From: PWXP01 sp040772845
GTDB lineage: Bacteria; Planctomycetota; Planctomycetia; Pirellulales; Thermoguttaceae
NCBI GenBank assembly: GCA_040772845.1
Contig: JAXGXG010000001.1
Span: 3,162,001 to 3,226,000 of the forward strand
DNA length: 64,000 bases
Reading direction: 5' to 3'
The stretch's first letter is position 1; every line of letters starts with the position of its first letter. This document shows positions 38,430 to 47,403 of the stretch, piece by piece. The notes beneath the pieces were generated by a model. It saw only the letters and a list, made by a program, of their open reading frames with translations, was not told the DNA's origin and ran no database searches. The position numbers and the translations under genes are program-made.

Positions 38430-40601
38430 ATGCAACAGCTATGTCAGAACCTGAAAGACGGGAAGACGGAAATCGTTCACGTCCCCGTCCCAGGCGTCCA
38501 ACCTGGGCATCTGCTTGTCCGTACGACGTACTCGTTGATCTCGGCCGGAACGGAACGGATGCTGGTGGATTTCGCTCGGGCCGGATACCTGGCAAAGGCC
38601 AGGCAGCAGCCGGAAAAGGTCCGCCAGGTGCTGGACAAGATTCGCACCGATGGGCTGGCGCCGACGCTTCAGAGTGTTGCGGCGAAACTCGATCAGCCAA
38701 TGCCCATGGGCTACTGCAATGTCGGGCGCGTCTTGGCCGTGGGCGAAGGGGTCGATGGGTTCTCCGTTGGCGATCGGGTCGCGTCGAACGGTCCACATGC
38801 GGAAGTGGTGATGGCGCCGAAGAATCTGGCGGCGCGTATTCCCGACGAGGTCGCCAACGATCAGGCCGTGTTCACTGTTGTCGGCGCAATCGGCCTGCAA
38901 GGCGTTCGGCTCCTTCAGCCGACCTTGGGCGAAACCTTCGCCGTGTTCGGCCTGGGATTGATCGGCCTGCTCGGCGTGCAGGTGCTCAAGGCGCACGGAG
39001 CGCGCGTGATCGGGTTCGATTTCGATGCCGGCCGCGTCGAACTTGCCCGCAGCTTCGGTGTGCAGGCGGAAGACCTGTCGCGGGGGGCCGATCCGGTCGC
39101 CTTGGCCCTGGCCGCCACGCGCGAGATGGGCGTCGACGGCGTGCTCGTGACCGCCGCAACGAAAAGCGACGAGCTGATGCACCACGCCGCACAGATGTGC
39201 CGCCGGCGCGGCCGCATTGTCCTGACCGGCGTGACGGGGCTGAACCTGCAGCGATCGGACTTCTACGAGAAGGAGCTTTCGTTCCAGGTATCGTGCTCGT
39301 ATGGCCCGGGCCGCTACGATCCGGTGTACGAGGACCAGGGCCACGACTACCCGGCCGGATTCGTTCGCTGGACCGAACAGCGGAACTTCGAGGCCGTTTT
39401 GGAGTTGATGCGGGACGGGCGGCTCGATACGGCCCCGCTCGTATCGCGGCGTATTCCGTTTGGTGAAGCGGAGGCGGCCTACGACTTGCTCGCGGACAGG
39501 TCGATTGTCGGTATTCTGCTGCACTATCCCGAGGCGCGCAACGAAGAGGCTCGCCGCGCGCTGACCGCCCCGGTCATCTGCCACCGTCCGCCGCGCCGCG
39601 AAGCCGACGAAGTCGTATGCGGCGTCATTGGGGCCGGTGGATTCGCCATGCAGAAGCTCTTCCCGGCACTCGTCAGGACAAAGGCTCGGCTGAAGTGGGT
39701 TGCCACCTCCAGAGGATTCAGCGGCGCGGTGGCCGCGCGAAAGTTCGACATCGAACAGAGCACGACCGACAACCAACGCATCCTGGCGGATCCGGAAGTG
39801 AACGCCGTCGTCATCGCCACGCGCCACAACTCGCACGCCGATCTGGTCGTACGCGCGCTGAACGCCGGCAAGTCGGTGTTCGTTGAAAAACCCCTGTGCC
39901 TTACCAGTGACGAGTTAGCGCGGATCCGGCAGGCCCATGACAGCGCCGGTAACGAACGAGGAACGCGGCCGATTCTGATGGTCGGCTACAACCGGCGTTT
40001 CGCTCCGCTGGTGCAGTCCTTGCGCCGGCAGCTCGCCGATCGGCGGCAGCCGCTCGCGATGGTCTACACGTGCAACGCCGGTGCGATTCCGCCCGACCAC
40101 TGGACACACGATCGCACGGCGGGCGGCGGGCGCATTCTGGGCGAGGCGTGTCATTTCATCGATCTGCTGCACTTCCTGGCGGATGAGTCGCCCATTGAAC
40201 AAGTGACCGCATTACGCCACGGCGCAGACGACACGGCCAATTGCGGCGATACCATGGCAATCAGCCTGCGAATGGCCGACGGCTCGCTCGGGCAGATCAA
40301 CTACTTCGCCAACGGGGTGCGGAGCTTTCCGAAGGAACGCTTGGAAGTCTTCAGCGAGGGACGCGTCTTCCGAATCAATAACTTCCGCCGGCTGGAAGGT
40401 TTTGGCCGCCGGGCTCGTGGAGAACGCACCTGGTTGCAAGACAAGGGGCACAACGCCGAGATGCGGGCGTTTGTCACTGCCATTCGCACCGGCGCAGAAT
40501 CGCCCATTGCGTTCGACAGTATTCTGAATACCACAAAAGCGACCCTAGCCGTTGCAGAAGGCACGAGCCGCTCGCCAATTGATCTCGCAAGGGCAGCCTG
40601 A
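38430..40601 (+). CDS. Two-domain oxidoreductase: zinc-type dehydrogenase fused to Gfo/Idh/MocA
   Basis: 723 aa, GGAGG seven bases before ATG. Residues ~1-365 are a medium-chain dehydrogenase (SLISAGTERMLVDFARAGYL, VGAIGLQGVRLLQP and the nucleotide motif FGLGLIGLLGVQVLKAHG). Residues ~390-720 are a Gfo/Idh/MocA oxidoreductase (VCGVIGAGGFAMQKLFPALV, VFVEKPLCLTSDEL, GGGRILGEACHFIDLLHFL). The catalytic zinc cysteines of classical alcohol dehydrogenases are not evident. Both halves would bind NAD(P). Such fusions recur in exopolysaccharide clusters beside heparinase-like genes, where the reaction is not firmly known; sugar oxidation or epimerisation is likely. Confidence 0.92.
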   Translation: MQQLCQNLKDGKTEIVHVPVPGVQPGHLLVRTTYSLISAGTERMLVDFARAGYLAKARQQPEKVRQVLDKIRTDGLAPTLQSVAAKLDQPMPMGYCNVGRVLAVGEGVDGFSVGDRVASNGPHAEVVMAPKNLAARIPDEVANDQAVFTVVGAIGLQGVRLLQPTLGETFAVFGLGLIGLLGVQVLKAHGARVIGFDFDAGRVELARSFGVQAEDLSRGADPVALALAATREMGVDGVLVTAATKSDELMHHAAQMCRRRGRIVLTGVTGLNLQRSDFYEKELSFQVSCSYGPGRYDPVYEDQGHDYPAGFVRWTEQRNFEAVLELMRDGRLDTAPLVSRRIPFGEAEAAYDLLADRSIVGILLHYPEARNEEARRALTAPVICHRPPRREADEVVCGVIGAGGFAMQKLFPALVRTKARLKWVATSRGFSGAVAARKFDIEQSTTDNQRILADPEVNAVVIATRHNSHADLVVRALNAGKSVFVEKPLCLTSDELARIRQAHDSAGNERGTRPILMVGYNRRFAPLVQSLRRQLADRRQPLAMVYTCNAGAIPPDHWTHDRTAGGGRILGEACHFIDLLHFLADESPIEQVTALRHGADDTANCGDTMAISLRMADGSLGQINYFANGVRSFPKERLEVFSEGRVFRINNFRRLEGFGRRARGERTWLQDKGHNAEMRAFVTAIRTGAESPIAFDSILNTTKATLAVAEGTSRSPIDLARAA

Positions 40602-40629
40602 GATGCAGATGAATACACAAGGAGGATCC

Positions 40630-41403
40630 ATGCCTCGAGAAATATCCCTCAAGCTGAAACGCTATCCTGAAGCCCGCTTTGGTAATTTCAGCGATCAGGA
40701 TGGGTCCGTCCGTTTCTTCACGCGAGTCAATGCATTGCTCGAACCGGGTTTCACGGTTCTCGACATTGGCTGTGGCCGCGGCGCCTACGCCAACGACTCG
40801 GCTCGGTACCGGCGCAATCTCCGTATTCTACAAGGCAAGTGCCGACACATAATCGGAATTGATGTCGATCCGACGGCGGGTGACAACCCGTTCGTTGATG
40901 AGTTTCGGCGAATTACCAGCAACGAATGGCCCGTGGCCACCGACTCGATTGACATGGCGGTCTCCGACTATGTTCTGGAGCACGTTTTGGAACCGGAACT
41001 GTTCTTCGCCGAATGTGCCCGAGTGCTGAGAGATGATGGACTGTTGTGCCTGCGCACCCCGAACCGCCTTGGCTACGTGGCTCTTATCTCTCGCTGTATT
41101 CCAAACCGATTGCACGCCGCTGTGCTGAAGATGATTGGCAAGAACCGCGCCGCCGAGGATGTGTTTCCAACTGTATACCGGTGCAATACACGCGGGACAT
41201 TGCGCCGGGCAATGCGGCGTCACGGGTTCGATGCGTGTGTGACGAGCTATGAGGACGAACCGACGTACCTGTGTTTCTCGCGCGTTGCGTATGCCTTAGG
41301 CGACCTCTGCCGACGATTCATCCCACCCATGTTTCGAGGAAATCTGTTCCTGTTCGCGAGGAAACTCGCCGTGTCAACGAATGATGTCCGGCGAGCAGCG
41401 TAG
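40630..41403 (+). CDS. Class I SAM-dependent methyltransferase
   Basis: 257 aa. The start ATG has an excellent AAGGAGG five bases upstream; a longer frame overlapping the previous gene is rejected. Motif I is VLDIGCGRGAYAND, then IIGIDVDP and SIDMAVSDYVLEHVLEPELF, followed by VLRDDGLLCLRTPN. The C-terminal part RNLRILQGKC and FIPPMFRGNLFLFARKL may contact membrane or lipid. Probably modifies the same glycan as the neighbouring enzymes. Its end overlaps the next ORF. Confidence 0.92.
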   Translation: MPREISLKLKRYPEARFGNFSDQDGSVRFFTRVNALLEPGFTVLDIGCGRGAYANDSARYRRNLRILQGKCRHIIGIDVDPTAGDNPFVDEFRRITSNEWPVATDSIDMAVSDYVLEHVLEPELFFAECARVLRDDGLLCLRTPNRLGYVALISRCIPNRLHAAVLKMIGKNRAAEDVFPTVYRCNTRGTLRRAMRRHGFDACVTSYEDEPTYLCFSRVAYALGDLCRRFIPPMFRGNLFLFARKLAVSTNDVRRAA

Positions 41404-43291
41404 ACTAATGTCGATGAAACACCACTGTCGCTACACGAAAGACATGCCCGAGTCCCGGCACAGCGTCATCCGCTGGTGGCACCTGCTGCGCTATCACCAT
41501 ACTTCGCAACTGGCCATGCGACTGGTTCGTACGGCGCATAACCGGATGGGGCGGATGCTTTGGCGCCACTGTACGGCGCACGGGCTGCCCGACGTTCCTT
41601 CGCTGAGGATGAACTCCGGTCCTGCAATCCTTGCCGAACGCGAACTGACGGCTCGGGCGCGACGGGAGGACGTCTGCAAGAATGCCAAACGCGTTGATGA
41701 AGGCCGTTACCGTTTCCTGGGCCGTGAGATCGCGCTACCCGATCCGTTGGACTGGCGCGTGGAAGACGCCGCAGCCAACCAGCTATGGCGATTCCACCTG
41801 CATTATCACGACTACCTGCTCGATCTGGCTGCCCGGACAATCGCTGAGGACGAGCCTCGCTGGACGGACCGGGCCTGGTCGCTGGTGCTCGATTGGATTG
41901 ACGGCAATCGGCTGGAAGACCGGCGGGTTCTTAACGACGCATGGCATCCGTACTGCATTTCGCGGCGGCTGCCGGTGTGGGTCGGTCTATTCTCGGTCGC
42001 TCCACCGCCGGAACCGATTCGCGAACGCATCTTGACCAGCATGATCTGGCAGGCGCGCTATCTGGAACGCCACCTGGAATGGGACCTTCGCGGAAATCAT
42101 CTGCTGGAGAATCTTCGCGCCCTGGCGATTACCGGCTCCTTCTTTGAAGGCCGCGATGCGGACCGCTGGCTATCGATAGCAAACCGGGAGTTCCCCAAAC
42201 AGTTGGCCGAACAGATCCTGCCACACGGCGAGCACTTCGAGCGAGCACCGGGCTATCACACAGAGATGCTGGCGGCCGTTCTCGATGTGCGCGACGCGAC
42301 GCAGGCTATTCTTCCCGATCTGGCCCGCTGTTGCGAGAAGGCCGCAACGACAATGGCGGCCTTTCTCTGCGTGATTCTGCATCCCGATGGCGATATCCCG
42401 TTGCTGGGCGATTCGTGCCTGGTTGGGAGAGAGCGACTTGAACAACTGCTGGAGCGGGCAGAGCCGCACGATATCCGGAAGCGGTCCGAAGCGTGCAAGG
42501 GGCAGAGACTCGGCGACTATTGGCTGTGGCGGCAGAAGGGCGACTTCCTCCTGTTCGACGCCGGCGCCGTGGGCGCCGACGCGCTACCGGCACACGCGCA
42601 CGCAGATCTGCTCACGATCGAAGCGTCGGTCGGAGGCCGGCGCCTGCTGGTCGACAGCGGGGTGTTCAGTTACGACGACGAGCCGATGAGACAGTACTGC
42701 CGTTCAACGGCAGCGCACAATGTCCTGCAGATCGACGGGGAAGACCAATGCGACATGTGGTCGCGATTTCGCATGGGATACCGCGGCCAACCCTCGCGTT
42801 TCAACAGCGGTCAGATCAAAGACTTTGCGTGGGCATCGGCAGCACACAATGCTTACCGGCGGCACGGTGTACCGCACGTCGGCCGCTGGATCGCCTGCCG
42901 GCCCGGTGGTCCGTGGCTCTGTGTCGATTCGGCCGACGGCGCCGGTTGCCATCGCCTCACCTCGCGACTGCACTTCCATCCGGGAGTGGAAGTTCGGCCA
43001 TGCGCTGACAATACATTGCAGGTAGAACTCGCCGGCCAACGGCTGCAGCTTCACTGGTTGAGTCCGGGCGATGTTACGGTGGAAAAGGCATGGTACTGTC
43101 CGCAATTGGGATGTAGGCAGGAATCGTTCGTCGTACGGTGGGACGCCACGAGTCCGTTGCCGGCCGTGTGCGGTTGGTGTTTGAGTTTGGACGGGCATGC
43201 AACGAGCGTATCGCTTGTGACGTCTCCCGCGGGCGGCGCACGGCTCTGTTGGATTGAGAACGGCAGGAGGATCGAGCTATGCGTTTCCTGA
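41381..43291 (+). CDS. Heparinase II/III family protein
   Basis: 636 aa. The N-terminal part is a helical toroid (NQLWRFHLHYHDYLLDLAAR, WDLRGNHLLENLRALAITGS). The C-terminal heparinase II/III beta-sandwich begins around residue 385 with PAHAHADLLTIEASVGGRRL and VDSGVFSYDDEPMRQYCRST, which carry the family His and Tyr. No signal peptide is seen, though in clusters of this type the protein may still be exported. Its role in biosynthetic clusters, trimming or remodelling uronic-acid glycans, is inferred. Start is uncertain: ATGs at 41381, 41384, 41408 and 41414 are all in frame, the first two overlapping the methyltransferase. Confidence 0.9.
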   Translation: MMSGEQRRLMSMKHHCRYTKDMPESRHSVIRWWHLLRYHHTSQLAMRLVRTAHNRMGRMLWRHCTAHGLPDVPSLRMNSGPAILAERELTARARREDVCKNAKRVDEGRYRFLGREIALPDPLDWRVEDAAANQLWRFHLHYHDYLLDLAARTIAEDEPRWTDRAWSLVLDWIDGNRLEDRRVLNDAWHPYCISRRLPVWVGLFSVAPPPEPIRERILTSMIWQARYLERHLEWDLRGNHLLENLRALAITGSFFEGRDADRWLSIANREFPKQLAEQILPHGEHFERAPGYHTEMLAAVLDVRDATQAILPDLARCCEKAATTMAAFLCVILHPDGDIPLLGDSCLVGRERLEQLLERAEPHDIRKRSEACKGQRLGDYWLWRQKGDFLLFDAGAVGADALPAHAHADLLTIEASVGGRRLLVDSGVFSYDDEPMRQYCRSTAAHNVLQIDGEDQCDMWSRFRMGYRGQPSRFNSGQIKDFAWASAAHNAYRRHGVPHVGRWIACRPGGPWLCVDSADGAGCHRLTSRLHFHPGVEVRPCADNTLQVELAGQRLQLHWLSPGDVTVEKAWYCPQLGCRQESFVVRWDATSPLPAVCGWCLSLDGHATSVSLVTSPAGGARLCWIENGRRIELCVS

Positions 43292-43555
43292 CGATCGTTC
43301 TCATTGCAACGAGACGAGCAGGCGCTCGCTTGTACGGCGAGCAACGCATGCGGCAGTCGCGGCAACCTTTCGGAATGCAACAGGGGGTATCGCAATACAA
43401 CAGATGTGAAGCTTGCGCGGAAGAGGACTGCCTGGTCGCGCATAGAAGGTCGCAATGTCGATTCTGCGGCTCCGTTTCGATTCAGCCGGTTCATCAGCCG
43501 GTCGATGAGGTGTGTGGATGCTATTTCACACTCCCCCTGCGTACGGAGATGGCAG

Positions 43556-44080
43556 ATGAAGACGCTTTTTATGGCCGTAACGATTGCGACGATCGCCGCG
43601 TGCCCACTTCCCCAGTCAGCACGCGCCGACACAACACCCCAACCGGCAGAACAGCCCGCGGTATTCGACATTGCCTTGGACCAACAGGGCGCGATGATCG
43701 GCCAGGTGGTCGATCCGCAGGGCGCCGGATTGGCCGAGCGCCCGGTCGTGTTGTTCGAGGGCGACCGGCAGATTACACAAACGACGACGAATACCGAAGG
43801 GTATTTCCGCGTTGCGAGTTTGCGCGGCGGAATTTACCAGGTCGTTGCCGGCGACCGGACGGTGGTGGCGCGGGCGTGGCCTGCCGGTACGGCGCCCCCG
43901 GTGGCGCAGCGAGGAATGCTCCTGGTGGCCGGAGGCGACGTGTATCGCGGCCAGCAGAGCGGTGGCTTCTCGATGATGCGATTCCTCGGCAATCCGATCA
44001 CGATAACCGCTGCGGTGGCAACGGCAGTTGCCGTGCCGGTCGCGGTCCACAACTCACGGCGATCGCCGGCCAGTCCTTAA
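43556..44080 (+). CDS. Small secreted carboxypeptidase-regulatory-like protein
   Basis: 174 aa from ATG of MKTLFMAVTIATIAACPLPQ, a signal peptide ending at SARA; upstream in-frame sequence is not credible. GAMIGQVVDPQGAGLAERPV and TTNTEGYFRVASLRGGIYQV form one carboxypeptidase-regulatory-like (CNA-B/transthyretin) beta-sandwich. A C-terminal hydrophobic helix (ITITAAVATAVAVPVAV) ends in a short basic tail, which may anchor it. The 264-base gap before it shows no gene. Role in the cluster unknown. Confidence 0.8.
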   Translation: MKTLFMAVTIATIAACPLPQSARADTTPQPAEQPAVFDIALDQQGAMIGQVVDPQGAGLAERPVVLFEGDRQITQTTTNTEGYFRVASLRGGIYQVVAGDRTVVARAWPAGTAPPVAQRGMLLVAGGDVYRGQQSGGFSMMRFLGNPITITAAVATAVAVPVAVHNSRRSPASP

Positions 44081-44111
44081 CGACGGCAGGCGTTGGAGGG
44101 AAGGATCCCCA

Positions 44112-45746
44112 GTGAACAGTTACGCCGGTTCATACCTGATAAATGCAGACAGCCACGGCTTGGCGACACCCCTTGTCGCCCTTGCCGTGGCATTTCTGCT
44201 TGGGTATGCGCTGACGGCGGTCGCCCGCAGGGTGGCCCCGCATCTCGGCATGGTAGACCGGCCGGACGGCAAACGGAAGCACCACGATCGGCCGATACCT
44301 TTGATGGGCGGGACGGCGATTTACCTCGCCTTCGCCATCACGATGCTCCTGCTGATGACCTTCGGTCCGGCGCCGGCAGATGGCCAACGTGACGGCATTC
44401 TCGGATGGCTGCCTCTACTGGCGTCCGCCATTCTGTTCTGTTCGCTGGGTCTGTATGACGACCGCCATGCCTTGAAGCCGCGATGGAAGCTTGCCGGGCA
44501 GGTGATTGCCTGCCTTCCATTCGTGGTCTGGGGAGGCGCCATCGGAAAGATCGGCCTGCTGGGCCTTCAATGCACACTGGGCATGTGGAGCATCCCCTTC
44601 ACCATCTTCTGGCTGGTCGCCTGCTCCAACGTGATCAACCTGATCGACGGCATGGACGGATTGGCCGGCGCCATCAGTTGTATTGCCCTGTTGACCCTGG
44701 GCGCCATGGCGACATTGATGGGCCGCTACGACACGGCTGTCGTGGCCATTGTGGCGGCAGCCGCAGTCGCCGGCTTCCTGGTGCACAATTGGCCGCCTGC
44801 AAAAATCTTCATGGGCGATTCCGGAAGCCTCATGCTCGGATTCCTGATCGGCGCCTTGGGGCTTCAGGCATCGTTGAAGCAGGCGGCCGGCTTCATGCTC
44901 GTCGTCCCGCTGGTCCTGATCAGCGTACCTGTATTCGATACGGCCATGGCCATCCTGCGGCGAAAACTGAGCGGCCGAGGCATCGGTGAAGCCGACCACG
45001 GCCATATTCATCACCGCTTGCAGCAGCAGGGCCTTTCCTGCCAGCGCTCGCTGTTGCTGATCGCCGGACTCTGCTTCGCCATGTCCGGATTCTGCGTGTT
45101 GTCGTTCCTGGTCAACAGCGACCTGCTGGCCCTGATGCTCTGTTGCTCCTTGCTGGCCGTCCTGGTCGTCGCCAGGATCTTCGGCGATTACGAAATCGAT
45201 CTTGCGTTGCAGCACGCGCGTGCGATTGTCAGGCTGCTGATCGACACATCTCGGGTCTTGCCGTCGCGCCTGCTTGCCATTCGGTTGAAGAACATGGGAC
45301 AGGAGCGGAGCGAGGAATGCTGGAACATGGTCTGCAATCAGCTAGCGGAATGCGGCGGAACCGATCTGGAGATGCGTTTCGTCAGCGCCGACGGCCGAAA
45401 GGTACTCGGCCGTCTTCAGTGGGCAAGCGAGAAACCGGCTCCCGCCGCCGACATGTGGCAGATGACCCATACGGTCCGTCGCGAACGCGGCATTCTCGCC
45501 GTACTTACTGCCCATGGCGTGGTGACCAGCTCGCTGTGGGCTGTCCGGTGGAACGAAGCGACGCAATGGATCCATGCCCTCGGCAGCACCTGGCCTCTCG
45601 AAACGCTTCCAATTGGCGGGGCACACGAGAGCGGCAACCTCGATGCCGACGTGATCCGCTTCGATCCGGCCATGCCGTTGCCAGACTCGGCTTCGCAGGA
45701 AGCCGAAGCTGCGCAGGACGATTCCAAAACGTCGCGGGCGGCCTGA
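44112..45746 (+). CDS. WecA/MraY-type polyprenyl-phosphate sugar-1-phosphate transferase
   Basis: 544 aa from a GTG with AAGGA upstream. Signatures: LGLYDDRHALKPRWKL (catalytic Asp pair), SNVINLIDGMDGLAGA, KIFMGDSGSLMLGF and the cytosolic HIHHRLQQQG. It transfers a sugar-1-phosphate from UDP-sugar to undecaprenyl phosphate, starting glycan assembly on the inner membrane. Beyond ~residue 350 there is an extra, mostly soluble C-terminal domain of ~160 residues not present in WecA, of unknown role. It closes the exopolysaccharide cluster and is the likely initiating enzyme. Confidence 0.93.
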   Translation: MNSYAGSYLINADSHGLATPLVALAVAFLLGYALTAVARRVAPHLGMVDRPDGKRKHHDRPIPLMGGTAIYLAFAITMLLLMTFGPAPADGQRDGILGWLPLLASAILFCSLGLYDDRHALKPRWKLAGQVIACLPFVVWGGAIGKIGLLGLQCTLGMWSIPFTIFWLVACSNVINLIDGMDGLAGAISCIALLTLGAMATLMGRYDTAVVAIVAAAAVAGFLVHNWPPAKIFMGDSGSLMLGFLIGALGLQASLKQAAGFMLVVPLVLISVPVFDTAMAILRRKLSGRGIGEADHGHIHHRLQQQGLSCQRSLLLIAGLCFAMSGFCVLSFLVNSDLLALMLCCSLLAVLVVARIFGDYEIDLALQHARAIVRLLIDTSRVLPSRLLAIRLKNMGQERSEECWNMVCNQLAECGGTDLEMRFVSADGRKVLGRLQWASEKPAPAADMWQMTHTVRRERGILAVLTAHGVVTSSLWAVRWNEATQWIHALGSTWPLETLPIGGAHESGNLDADVIRFDPAMPLPDSASQEAEAAQDDSKTSRAA

Positions 45747-45830
45747 TTCTGGCTCTTCCAGGCCGCCAGTGGATTCATCACACCTCATGCCCCGCTTTCC
45801 TCGGTCGCCTTGGCCCGGTACACTGCCGGT

Positions 45831-46916
45831 ATGGTCAAGAGAATCGTTGTCGCCATGTCCGGGGGGGTCGATAGCAGCGTGGCCGCGTGGCTTCTGCGGC
45901 GCGAAGGACACGAACTGATCGGACTCTTCATGCGCCATGGCCTGGACGCGCCCGAAGATCCGATGCCGCCAGCAATCTCCCCATGCACCGAGCGGCAGGG
46001 GTGTGCGAGTGCTGCCGATGCCGCCGACGCTCAGCGCGTGGCGGAAATGCTGGACATCCCTTTTTCGGCCGCCGATTTCCGCGGCGAGTTCGAACATATC
46101 GTCGACTACTTCGTGGACGAGTACATCGCCGGTCGCACGCCCAACCCCTGCATCGTATGCAATACCCGGCTGAAGTTCGGCAGCCTATTTGAATACGCCC
46201 GCAGCATGGGGGCCGAATTTGTCGCCACGGGACATCATGCCCGCATAATCACCTGCGACGATGGCCCGGCCCTCTGCCGCGCCAGCGATACAGCCAAAGA
46301 CCAATCGTACGCCCTTTTCGGAATTTCGCGAGAACGGCTCGGCAAGGTGCTGTTTCCGGTTGGCGAGTACCGGAAAGAGCAGGTGCGCGCCTTTGCCGCC
46401 GAGTTGGGATTGCGCGTCGCTGACAAACCTGACAGCCAGGAAATCTGTTTCGTGCCGCCCGGCGAACACGCCGAGTTCGTCCGGCAGCGGCGCGGCGATT
46501 GCAATACGGCAGGCGAGATCGTAACGACCGATGGCGCGGTAGTCGGCCGCCACGATGGCATCGAACGATTCACCATTGGCCAGCGAAAAGGGCTGCGCAT
46601 TGCCTTGGGAGAGCCCTATTACGTGGTGCGCATCGAACCGCAGACCCGGCGTGTGGTTCTGGGCCGTAAAGAAGATCTGGCCCGAATGGATTTGACGGCC
46701 GCACGTGCGAACTGGCTGGTCCCACCGCCGGATGGCCCCTGGCGCTGCGCGGTGAAGATTCGCTATCGCAGCGCGGCGGAACCGGCTACGGTCGAACTAT
46801 CGGGCCCGGATCGATTCCATGTGCGTTTCAACCAGCCGCGGTATGGCATCGCCCCAGGCCAGGCGGCCGTCTGTTACGACGGCGACCGCGTCCTCGGCGG
46901 CGGCTGGATTGAATGA
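45831..46916 (+). CDS. mnmA: tRNA 2-thiouridine(34) synthase MnmA
   Basis: 361 aa from ATG of MVKRIVVAMSGGVDSS. The PP-loop SGGVDSS (10-16) binds ATP. The catalytic cysteines are Cys110 in NPCIVCNTRLKFG and Cys206 in SQEICFVP. ATGHHARI is also conserved. It thiolates U34 of tRNA-Lys, -Glu and -Gln in the cytosol using sulfur passed from a desulfurase. Housekeeping gene after the cluster; the start with AUG seven codons further up is less well supported. Confidence 0.97.
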   Translation: MVKRIVVAMSGGVDSSVAAWLLRREGHELIGLFMRHGLDAPEDPMPPAISPCTERQGCASAADAADAQRVAEMLDIPFSAADFRGEFEHIVDYFVDEYIAGRTPNPCIVCNTRLKFGSLFEYARSMGAEFVATGHHARIITCDDGPALCRASDTAKDQSYALFGISRERLGKVLFPVGEYRKEQVRAFAAELGLRVADKPDSQEICFVPPGEHAEFVRQRRGDCNTAGEIVTTDGAVVGRHDGIERFTIGQRKGLRIALGEPYYVVRIEPQTRRVVLGRKEDLARMDLTAARANWLVPPPDGPWRCAVKIRYRSAAEPATVELSGPDRFHVRFNQPRYGIAPGQAAVCYDGDRVLGGGWIE

Positions 46917-46931
46917 CCCGGCCGCCCGGCC

Positions 46932-46960
46932 TTGGCGACGGCGGTGCGTTCCGTGATAAT
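46932..46960 (+). promoter_or_regulatory. Candidate promoter upstream of the small-protein gene
   Basis: TTGGCG (46932-46937), a 17-base spacer and GATAAT (46955-46960, 5 of 6), about 105 bases before the ATG at 47067. Read by eye only. Confidence 0.4.
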
Positions 46961-47066
46961 GGCAGGATACTGAGAAGCCCAACAAGATCCCTAGCGTATG
47001 GTAGAATGCCCTTCAGGAATCGCTTGATTGCATCGGTCAAGGTAGGACCATCAAGAAGTCTCCGCC

Positions 47067-47309
47067 ATGTTCTCTGATACCCACCCCGATATCGAACGAC
47101 TGCAAATCGAATTGTTGCAGCAGAAGACCGTAGCGGAACGTGCGGCATTGGCTGGAAACCTCACGCATTTCGTCATACAGCTCTCTCGGCAAGCAATTGC
47201 CCGCCAGCATCCCGAATGGACGCAGCGGCAGGTTGACCTCAAATGGGTCGAACTTCATTATGGTCGTGATCTGGCCGAGTCTGTGCAAGCCGACCTCGAA
47301 TCACGATGA
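47067..47309 (+). CDS. Small protein, likely partner of a nucleotidyltransferase-type gene
   Basis: 80 aa, helical and charged: MFSDTHPDIERLQIELLQQK followed by LTHFVIQLSRQAIARQHPEW. I recall similar ~80-aa proteins beginning SDTHPD in planctomycetes, cyanobacteria and Chloroflexi, usually followed by a nucleotidyltransferase (AbiEii-like) gene; this could be a toxin-antitoxin-like pair. Here only the first 24 codons of such a partner remain. Function is inference. Confidence 0.65.
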   Translation: MFSDTHPDIERLQIELLQQKTVAERAALAGNLTHFVIQLSRQAIARQHPEWTQRQVDLKWVELHYGRDLAESVQADLESR

Positions 47310-47313
47310 ACTT

Positions 47314-47388
47314 ATGGCCTTTTCTGAAACCATTCTGGCCACCGTGCCTGTGCTCGACGCCCTCGCTCAACTGGGCGTTCACTCTTGA
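47314..47388 (+). pseudogene. Truncated 5' end of a partner gene (nucleotidyltransferase-like)
   Basis: Starting 4 bases after the preceding stop, ATG opens a 24-codon frame: MAFSETILATVPVLDALAQL then GVHS and TGA. It resembles the opening of nucleotidyltransferase partners (a helix ending in a Leu-Gly-Val turn before the GGS motif), but the rest is gone; the degenerate phosphohexomutase gene begins 16 bases later. Confidence 0.45.
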
Positions 47389-47403
47389 CCCAGCAGTAAC
47401 GCC

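Noticed and set aside
38439..39836. 465-codon frame on the minus strand
   Set aside because: Antisense to the two-domain dehydrogenase; no motifs, arises from GC-rich codon bias.
43279..44115. 278-codon frame overlapping the small secreted protein
   Set aside because: The 43556 start gives a proper signal peptide; the other frame is Arg-rich shadow.
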